Below are positions 6,848 to 12,164 of a stretch of 12,164 bases of DNA, piece by piece. Origin of the DNA: CAXTTV01 sp964247295 (GTDB lineage: Bacteria > Chloroflexota > Ktedonobacteria > Ktedonobacterales > Ktedonobacteraceae); the NCBI GenBank assembly GCA_964247295.1, contig CAXTTV010000147.1, positions 1-12,164 of the forward strand, written 5' to 3'. Positions within the stretch are counted from its first letter, which is position 1. Each line of letters opens with the position of its first letter. The notes beneath the pieces are model-generated. The model worked only from the letters and a program-made list of their open reading frames with translations. It had not been told where the DNA came from and made no database searches. The translations under genes and the position numbers were made by a program.

Positions 6848-7855
6848 ATGACAGCATTTGAAAACTACAAAAAACACGTTCTGGAGCAGTATACCGATCA
6901 GCCAAAGGGTTACTATGTCAGCCTGATTGTGTTGCGTAAAACCGTGACTGAGGCCGTATTTCGGACTGAGGGCAGCGGCGAAGAATTGGTCAAAGAGACG
7001 GTAAACGCTGGTTTGCTGAATCAGAATCAGACACCGATGAGCCGGGTGGTGATCAGTAAGCGCAAGCAAACCGCTGTGGAGCGCCGCCAGGGCCGCGAGT
7101 TCCTGAATCGCTATGAGCTTCTTCAAAAGAATAAGGTAGGTGAGCTCTGTATGCTCAATACCAACGCCCCATGTGAGCAGTGCGTTGATTGCTTTTTGTA
7201 TGGTTTCGCGGCGGGCGGCGGTGGGGCCCAAAAGAGCCGGGTGATGACCGATGAAGCCTATTCGCTGGACTCGGTGGCTCAGGTGACAGGCAAGCGCACC
7301 TTTAACGCAACTTACGATAATGGGACGATGCGCCATCCACTTACGGGAGACCCTAGCCGGAGCATCAATAAAGATGAGTTTGTGCGTCCGGAGACGCTGT
7401 TTATCGACATTGAGACCCTCAAGGATGTAACACTGACCGAACTCCAGTATGTGATTGGCAATATTCTGCGTAGTGATCGTTATGGCGCGATCTCCAGCCG
7501 GATTGGCAAAATGAAAAATACAATTGTGGGTGTCGCGTTTAGCGATTGCGAGCTTTTTAGCAATCTGGAGCTGACACAGGCGGTCTACGATCTGGTCAAG
7601 GAAAAAGATAAAAAAGAGCTGGAGTTCCCTCTCGATGATTCCCAGGTGAAGACAGCGATTGAGAAGGCTGTAGACCAACTCTCAACAAATGTTTTTAGTC
7701 AGAAGCCGGTTTTCCTGTTTGGGGAGCAGCTAGAGGCGGAGCTCCGGGGCGTGGCCCAACTTTATTATGAGCAGGATGGCCTGGTCCAGGCTCTCAAAAA
7801 CCTAACCCAAGAGCACATTAAGAAGGTGCAAAGCTATTCCCACAAAAAAAAGTAG
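6848..7855 (+). CDS. csc2: Type I-D backbone subunit Csc2 (Cas7d)
   Basis: Csc2 (335 aa) is the RAMP-fold backbone protein that polymerises along the crRNA spacer in the I-D Cascade. The N-terminal part has the strand pattern GYYVSLIVLRKTVTEAVFRT. A cysteine cluster at C101, C109, C112 and C115 (CEQCVDCFLYGF) followed by AAGGGGAQKSR fits the zinc-binding insertion known in Csc2. The loop YDNGTMRHPLTG and the ETLFIDIETLKDVTLTEL strands are also family-like. Length is normal. The gene follows cas11d by 30 bases and has a strong double site AAAGGAAAGGA (6830-6840), 7 bases before the ATG, consistent with the need for several copies per complex. Confidence 0.93.
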   Translation: MTAFENYKKHVLEQYTDQPKGYYVSLIVLRKTVTEAVFRTEGSGEELVKETVNAGLLNQNQTPMSRVVISKRKQTAVERRQGREFLNRYELLQKNKVGELCMLNTNAPCEQCVDCFLYGFAAGGGGAQKSRVMTDEAYSLDSVAQVTGKRTFNATYDNGTMRHPLTGDPSRSINKDEFVRPETLFIDIETLKDVTLTELQYVIGNILRSDRYGAISSRIGKMKNTIVGVAFSDCELFSNLELTQAVYDLVKEKDKKELEFPLDDSQVKTAIEKAVDQLSTNVFSQKPVFLFGEQLEAELRGVAQLYYEQDGLVQALKNLTQEHIKKVQSYSHKKK

Positions 7856-7864
7856 GTGAGAAGC

Positions 7865-8587
7865 ATGCATATCTACCCTGCCGATCTTCATTTGAAAGAG
7901 CATGTGTTTTTCGCGAGCCGGGAGATTGATCCTCTGTACGCGGCGGAGCCGTTGATCGGGAATTATGCCCTGACCTACGCTCTGGGGCTCTGTCAGTCCC
8001 CCTACTATGTGCATGGGGGGCCGCGCTACAAACAGGATCTCACTCCTTTAAATGAGCGGGGGCTCTATGTGACTCCCGCCCACTTTAGCTATCTACGTAT
8101 GACCCTGACCCGCTTCAATGGGCAGATTGATAGCTATTACTCCCGCTTCGCCCAGAACGCAGTGACAAATCAGCGCAATCTCCAAGAAAAGGTCAGGGCA
8201 ACCAATTATCCTCAAAGCGGACGCATTCGGATGCTTGGCCTGGGCAGTGTGGCCCATTTCTACCTGCTGGACAGTCAGCACCTGATTGAGCAAGGCCAGG
8301 GTCCTCGACTCTTGCCCTATATCCGCCTGGGCAAATTTATGAGCAAGGCCAGGGTCATCTGGCACGAGAAAATTGTGCCACAGCGGATTGAGAGCGAAGC
8401 CAGCGCAGTCCACGGCATGCTTAATGCCGCTGATATCGAAGACACTGCCTCGCTCTTGCTTTTCTCTTCCTATAATATTCATCCAGCGCCTGTCCTTCGG
8501 GATGTCGAGATGCGCGGCGCGTTCTGGCAACTGGACCAAAAGAAATACTTGCCAATCGCGATGCGCTATGGAGTTGATACCTTATGA
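7865..8587 (+). CDS. csc1: Type I-D subunit Csc1 (Cas5d)
   Basis: Csc1 (240 aa) is the Cas5-type RAMP protein that caps the 5' handle of the crRNA and helps read the PAM. Family features are the N-terminal strand MHIYPADLHLKEHVFFASRE, the stretch EPLIGNYALTYALGLC, the segment YIRLGKFMSKARV in the second half, and a C-terminal YLPIAMRYGV. Length is usual. The frame is open from a GTG at 7856, but AGGTGAG at 7854-7860 points to the ATG at 7865, so that start is used here. Its TGA overlaps the next ATG (ATGA), so cas3' translation is probably coupled to it. Confidence 0.92.
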   Translation: MHIYPADLHLKEHVFFASREIDPLYAAEPLIGNYALTYALGLCQSPYYVHGGPRYKQDLTPLNERGLYVTPAHFSYLRMTLTRFNGQIDSYYSRFAQNAVTNQRNLQEKVRATNYPQSGRIRMLGLGSVAHFYLLDSQHLIEQGQGPRLLPYIRLGKFMSKARVIWHEKIVPQRIESEASAVHGMLNAADIEDTASLLLFSSYNIHPAPVLRDVEMRGAFWQLDQKKYLPIAMRYGVDTL

Positions 8588-11041
8588 TTGAATTCGAGCT
8601 TGCTCCCTACCAGGAAGCGCTCGCGGACCCCTCGGCTGAGGGCTATCAGACGATAGCCCAGGCCCTGGGTCATCCGCCACTCTACCACCAATGGCTCACC
8701 TATACCACACTTCAGGGGCAGAGCCAGATCGTGATGAACAGCTACAATACCGGGACCGGTAAAACCAAAGCCGCACTCCTACACCTCTTAGATCTCGGGG
8801 AAGAGTTTGGACGGGATCACTATGCGGAAGCCAATATGCTGTTTATCGCCCCAACCAATGAACTTTTGCGTCAACATGAGGCCGATGTTCAGGAGTTTGT
8901 AAAAGCAAATAACCTTCCACATCTCGTGCTGCGCCTGGATGCCAGCACAACCAAAGACCTGGCGCAACAGCATCTTTCAGAGCACTTTTTTCGTCAGGGA
9001 AGTCGGCTGCACCAGATGCTCCAAGACCCTGGTTCCGTCTTGACCGATGAGAATGACAACCACCCCGAGGGGCACCCCCCTTTCATTCTCGTCATCAATC
9101 CCGACATTTTCTATTATGCCCTCTACACGCTTGGGAACCGCACCGATCAAAAAGTTCTGTTCCGCGATTTTATCAAGCAATTCCAGTATATTGTGATTGA
9201 CGAGTTCCACTACTACAATAGTAAACAGCTCGCGAACTTTCTGTTTTTCCTGACGCTCTCTAAGGAATGGGGCTACTTTGATCGGGGACGCAAAATCTGT
9301 CTGCTTTCAGCCACGCCAGATGAGAACGTGAAGAAATATCTTGATCGGCTGGACCTCCTCATTACTTACCTGGACCCGGCAAACGAACCGGAGGGATTAA
9401 ACACTACAACGGCTCTGGCCCCTACACGCATCCATCTTTGGAGCGTTCAAGCCCTTGAACAAGGATTGGTCAGCCTGGTTGAGCAAGAGTACCCGCAGGT
9501 ACAAAACTGGCTAGAGGCGGGCCAGCATGGAGCATTTATCAGTAGTGCGTTGTGGCGTGTAAATACGATGTACGCGGGCTATGGCGGCAAAAAGAATTCA
9601 CGTATCGGTCGTCTGACTGGCGCGGAACAAAGAGAGTGGCGCGAACACCACAAACTGGCCGATCTCTTGATGGCAACCCCAACCGTGGATATTGGCTACA
9701 ACTTTGTTCGGCCAGGGAAAAAACGCCAGAGCATCGACTTTCTCTTTTTGGACGCCCTGTATGCCGATGAGCTGATTCAAAGGGTAGGCCGCGCCGGACG
9801 CGTTCTTGGCAAAGAGCAGACCGATCACTATAGCGAGGTCTATGCGATTGTTCCCGATGCTCTCACCACGGCGCTCGAACCGATAGCCGGAACAACCATG
9901 ACAAGGTCAGAGTTCAAAAATCTTGTCGCTGTGCTTCCAAAAAGAAACGGCCTCTATGCCTATCTCTGTAGTGGAGCCATCGCGGAAACATTTCTCCCAC
10001 TGCATACCTACTACAAATCATTAGCAACCGAAGATAAAGAGCATNNNNNNNNNNCTTTTTGAGGCTATCAAGGCAGTTTACAATCCCCAAAGTAAACACC
10101 GTTTCAAGAGCCTTTCAGGCAATATAAAAAGATATCTGTGGCTCAAAAATGAGATTCAGAAAGCTATAAAGGAGGCGAAAGCGCGCCCATTCAGATTCGG
10201 CAGGGCAAGCCTTCTTCTTCACTTACTACAAACACAATCAGATCAATCTGTGGAAGAGCTTGCCGCCCAATTTAATAAGATCACAGACGCTGAAGTTACT
10301 CAGTTTGAAAAGCAAGTAGCGGAAATTGAGGCAAAGCGAAACGACGCGATCAAGAAACGACGAGCAGAAATCGAGGAATATATGATCGCGGATGCTCGCT
10401 TCAGCTTTAGAGATTCCTATCAGCCGCCCCTCGCCCTCGCCTATGATCCCCAGGGTCTGCTCGCGACAGCCGAGTATACCCTGTATTCCGCGTTGCATAT
10501 CGCCCAAAATTTTGAGGCCGACTGGTTTGAGCCCGAAGATCCAGAGTATCACGAGATCGCCGAGCGAGCAGGGATCAGTCAGGAAGGCAGACTCGCGATC
10601 TGTTGCGCGATCCGTAAAGAGCGGAGGCAGCGGCTCCATCTTTTGTTTCAACTGAATGACATTCCTCTCTTAAAACGAGCCTGGGAGGAGCGGTATTGTT
10701 ACAAGCTCTCGGCAACCGATGGATTTCAGCTCAAATCACAAGAAGGGCCAGTTCCAGACAAACTCAACAGGCTTTTCCAAAAAGATTTTCTCACCTTTTA
10801 TGCTGTACCCGCTGTAGGCCCAGCGGCCCTCACATTAAAAGCAATCAGCAAAACAACCGCCCTCTTTCTCAGCAACCTGCACATCAACTTTGACGAAGAA
10901 GGCGAACAGGAATACCTCATGGTCATTGGGAGCGCGGCTCTCCTGGTATCCTACGAACAGAGACTGGCAAAAGCCGGATATCTCACACAAAAGGACGATG
11001 CCCGTGGGAAGCACATCTTTGACTGGGATCTATTATGTTAA
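8584..11041 (+). CDS. cas3: Type I-D Cas3' helicase, interrupted by a sequencing gap
   Basis: This is the superfamily 2 helicase recruited to unwind DNA at the target; in type I-D the HD nuclease is on Cas10d, and none is seen here. Motifs in order are Walker A NTGTGKT (55-61), TNELLR (91-96), DEFH (206-209), SATP (242-245), motif V TPTVDIGYN (365-373) and motif VI QRVGRAGR (399-406). Ten N at 10045-10054 then break the frame. After the gap an open frame runs from 10055 to 11041 without a stop (328 aa). It has a charged coiled-coil-like helix near 10250-10380 and then FSFRDSYQPPLALAYDP, which looks like the Cas3 I-D C-terminal region. Both parts together give about 818 aa. If the true gap is a multiple of three bases, the gene is intact. 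It starts at ATGA within csc1 and overlaps cas6 by 7 bases. Confidence 0.88.
10045..10054. other. Assembly gap (10 N) inside cas3'
   Basis: Ten undetermined bases. They shift the reading frame of cas3' by one and put an apparent stop (TGA, 10060-10062) right after the gap. Round runs of N like this are usually placeholders for an unknown length. Sequence after the gap stays open in a single frame for nearly 1 kb, which supports an artefact and not a broken gene. Confidence 0.9.
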
Positions 11042-11862
11042 CAAAGCTCTATTCGCTGCTCTTAGAAATCTGCGCGCAGGAGGAGGCAATACTCCCGGCA
11101 TCGTTGGGAAACCAGACGCACGCCCTCTTCCTCAATCTGATTTCGCAGATAGATCTGGATCTCGCGGCACGACTGCATGACGAGCCCAACTATCGGCCAT
11201 TCACCGTCTCCTCGCTCAAAGGAATAGAGCAGCAAGGGCAAAAAATCACCGTCAAGGTTGGGCAAACCTGTTTTTTTCGAGTCACTCTACTTGACGGAGG
11301 AGAGATCTGGCGCAGCCTCAGCCGCTGTTTTTTAGAGGCCCGGAAGCGGAAAGTAGTCTTAGGCGGGGCCTCATTTGAAGTGCTGAGGCTTATCTCCACC
11401 CCAGAGGCGGACACCACTGGGTGGGCGCTCAGCACCGACTGGCAAAGCCTCGCGACCGTACCCCAAATCGGCGCCCTCACCATACACTTTACCAGTCCAA
11501 CCGCCTTCAGTCTAGGGAATCGGCACTTCGCCTTCTATCCAGAGCCCATACTTGTCTGGGACAGCCTCTTACGAAGCTGGAACCTCTACGCGCCAGAAGT
11601 TTTGCGAATGGACAAAGAAAGGATTCGGGAAGCCGTCAAAACATCCATCTTCATCACCGATCATAGCCTGAAAACCGCCACCGTCCAATATCCCAAATAC
11701 CCGCAAAAAGGCTTTATTGGACGCTGCCGGTATCAAATCCAAGAAAGCGAAATCGCCCAGTGGATCGGAGCACTGGCAGGACTTGCGCACTACTCTGGAA
11801 TCGGGTATAAAACCACCATGGGAATGGGGCAAGTCCGGGTAAAGATTGAAAGAGCCGAGTAA
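11035..11862 (+). CDS. cas6: CRISPR RNA endoribonuclease Cas6 (Cas6d)
   Basis: Cas6 (275 aa) cuts the array transcript within each repeat, leaving an 8-base 5' handle, and in type I-D stays on the crRNA 3' end. The N-terminal half has THALFLNLI (H29 is a candidate catalytic His) and LAARLHDEPNYRPFTVSSL (H47), both typical of the family. A second RAMP half has LTIHFTSPTAFSLGNRHFAF. The C-terminal Gly-rich loop is HYSGIGYKTTMGMGQVRV (252-269). Length is normal. The start overlaps the cas3' stop by 7 bases (ATGTTAA). It is the last gene of the operon and ends 12 bases before the conserved right leader. The two arrays have different repeat cores but the same ends, so this one enzyme probably serves both. 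Confidence 0.94.
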   Translation: MLTKLYSLLLEICAQEEAILPASLGNQTHALFLNLISQIDLDLAARLHDEPNYRPFTVSSLKGIEQQGQKITVKVGQTCFFRVTLLDGGEIWRSLSRCFLEARKRKVVLGGASFEVLRLISTPEADTTGWALSTDWQSLATVPQIGALTIHFTSPTAFSLGNRHFAFYPEPILVWDSLLRSWNLYAPEVLRMDKERIREAVKTSIFITDHSLKTATVQYPKYPQKGFIGRCRYQIQESEIAQWIGALAGLAHYSGIGYKTTMGMGQVRVKIERAE

Positions 11863-11898
11863 CAAAAGGGAAACGCGAGAGGCTCAGGTGCGGCAGGC

Positions 11899-11934
11899 CT
11901 GAGCTCAGCCCCTCGCAAGGAGAATTGAGCTCAA
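11899..11934. repeat. Paired TGAGCTCA palindromes in the right leader
   Basis: CTGAGCTCAG (11899-11908) and TTGAGCTCAA (11925-11934) are perfect 10-bp palindromes with centres 26 bp apart, exactly as in the left leader. They lie upstream of the candidate promoter at 11951. Conservation of sequence and spacing while nearby bases have drifted points to a bound protein. Confidence 0.45.
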
Positions 11935-11950
11935 AAAAAGGAGAAAGTGA

Positions 11951-11979
11951 TAGGAAAGATCCAGAAACGGTGGTAAGAT
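11951..11979 (+). promoter_or_regulatory. Candidate promoter of the right CRISPR array
   Basis: TAGGAA (11951-11956), 17 bases, then TAAGAT (11974-11979). The layout matches the left leader although the bases between have changed. The -35 box is weak by the usual consensus. Confidence 0.35.
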
Positions 11980-12051
11980 ACCTCTACAAAAAAGACCCTC
12001 TCGCAAAAGGGGGCCTCGCGGGTCCTCGCAAGCCGCCCCAAAACGCGAGGG

Positions 12052-12164
12052 GTTGAGAGAGCTCTTCCCGCGTTTGAGCGATTGGAACAATGAAGATGGA
12101 AAAGATTCTCAGATCGAATTCTTAAGTTGAGATAGCTCTTCCCGCGTTTGAGCGATTGGAACCC
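12052..12164 (+). CRISPR. Right CRISPR array, at least 2 repeats, continues or ends at the window edge
   Basis: A 37-base repeat at 12052-12088 is followed by a 37-base spacer (12089-12125) and a second repeat at 12126-12162. The second repeat has one change: GTTGAGATAG instead of GTTGAGAGAG at position 8. Only two bases follow before the window ends, so the array length is unknown. The repeat shares its first 11 and last 13 bases with the left array (GTTGAGAGAGC and GAGCGATTGGAAC) but differs at 7 positions of the core. Transcription is rightward, away from the cas genes. A changed repeat often marks the old end of an array, so this one may be very short too. Confidence 0.95.

Larger units (their letters stand above)
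11875..12051 (+). promoter_or_regulatory. Leader of the right CRISPR array
   Basis: This 177-base segment is the inverted copy of the left leader. The best-kept parts are the outer end (GCGAGAGGCTCAGG, then CCTGAGCTCAGCCCCTCGC), the AGAATTGAGCTCAAAAA block, CCTCTCGCAAAAGG, and the 22 bases next to the repeat. The region between the candidate promoter and the repeat differs most. The outer dyad (11875-11888 with 11898-11916) could form an imperfect hairpin in the transcript of the cas operon, but no T-run follows, so I do not call a terminator. The array could be partly read through from cas6. Confidence 0.85.

Noticed and set aside
6821..7678. Long minus-strand open frame opposite csc2 (285 codons)
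   Set aside because: It is a shadow of csc2, which has clear family motifs and a strong ribosome binding site; the reverse frame shows no recognisable domain.
10250..11041. A separate 263-aa gene starting with GTG after the N run
   Set aside because: The same frame is open back to the gap at 10055, no ribosome binding site is convincing at 10250, and the region looks like the C-terminus of the Cas3' helicase.
11875..11916. Terminator after cas6
   Set aside because: There is an imperfect hairpin but no T-run, and the same dyad occurs in the left leader, so it is better described as part of the leader.
259..12051. Terminal inverted repeats of a transposon
   Set aside because: The inverted copies end at CRISPR repeats and behave as leaders. 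No transposase or target-site duplication is seen.

Overview
This window is an almost complete type I-D CRISPR-Cas locus. The type follows from a Cas10-like large subunit that carries its own HD nuclease domain and a zinc ribbon (Cas10d/Csc3), next to Csc2 (Cas7d), Csc1 (Cas5d), a Cas3-type helicase with no HD domain, and Cas6. An adaptation module (cas4-cas1-cas2) and a WYL-domain regulator complete the set. No host housekeeping gene is present, so the organism cannot be fixed. The genes are bacterial in style, with AGGAG-type ribosome binding sites and GC near 50%. Chloroflexota, possibly Ktedonobacteria, is a plausible but weakly supported guess. The run of ten N suggests a draft or metagenomic scaffold.

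Layout, left to right. Positions 1-72 are unassigned flank. Positions 73-258 are a short CRISPR array (3 repeats, 2 spacers), with its leader at 259-434, transcribed leftward. On the minus strand, cas4-cas1-cas2 (2513 down to 447) form a compact overlapping operon pointing at that leader. Divergent from it, on the plus strand, is the WYL regulator (2651-3640). A perfect 28-bp palindrome (3633-3660) follows, and then the interference operon: cas10d, a small cas11d-like gene, csc2, csc1, cas3' and cas6 (3718-11862). A second leader (11875-12051) and a second array (from 12052) run rightward out of the window. The two leaders are inverted copies of each other (about 84% identical by hand alignment), so the cas module is bracketed by outward-facing leader-array units.

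How it works together, from family knowledge: Cas4-Cas1-Cas2 select and insert new spacers at the leader end of an array. Cas6 cuts the transcripts into crRNAs. Cas10d, Cas11d, Csc2 and Csc1 form the I-D Cascade on the crRNA. Cas3' supplies the helicase, while target cleavage is by the HD domain of Cas10d. The WYL protein probably controls transcription.

The most interesting points are these. The small subunit, normally made by internal translation from the 3' end of cas10d, is here a separate gene with its own ribosome binding site. A 28-bp perfect palindrome sits between the regulator and the effector operon. Paired TGAGCTCA boxes occur with identical 26-bp spacing in both leaders. The two arrays have repeats with identical ends but different cores. 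The cas3' gene is interrupted only by the N run, which creates an artificial frameshift.
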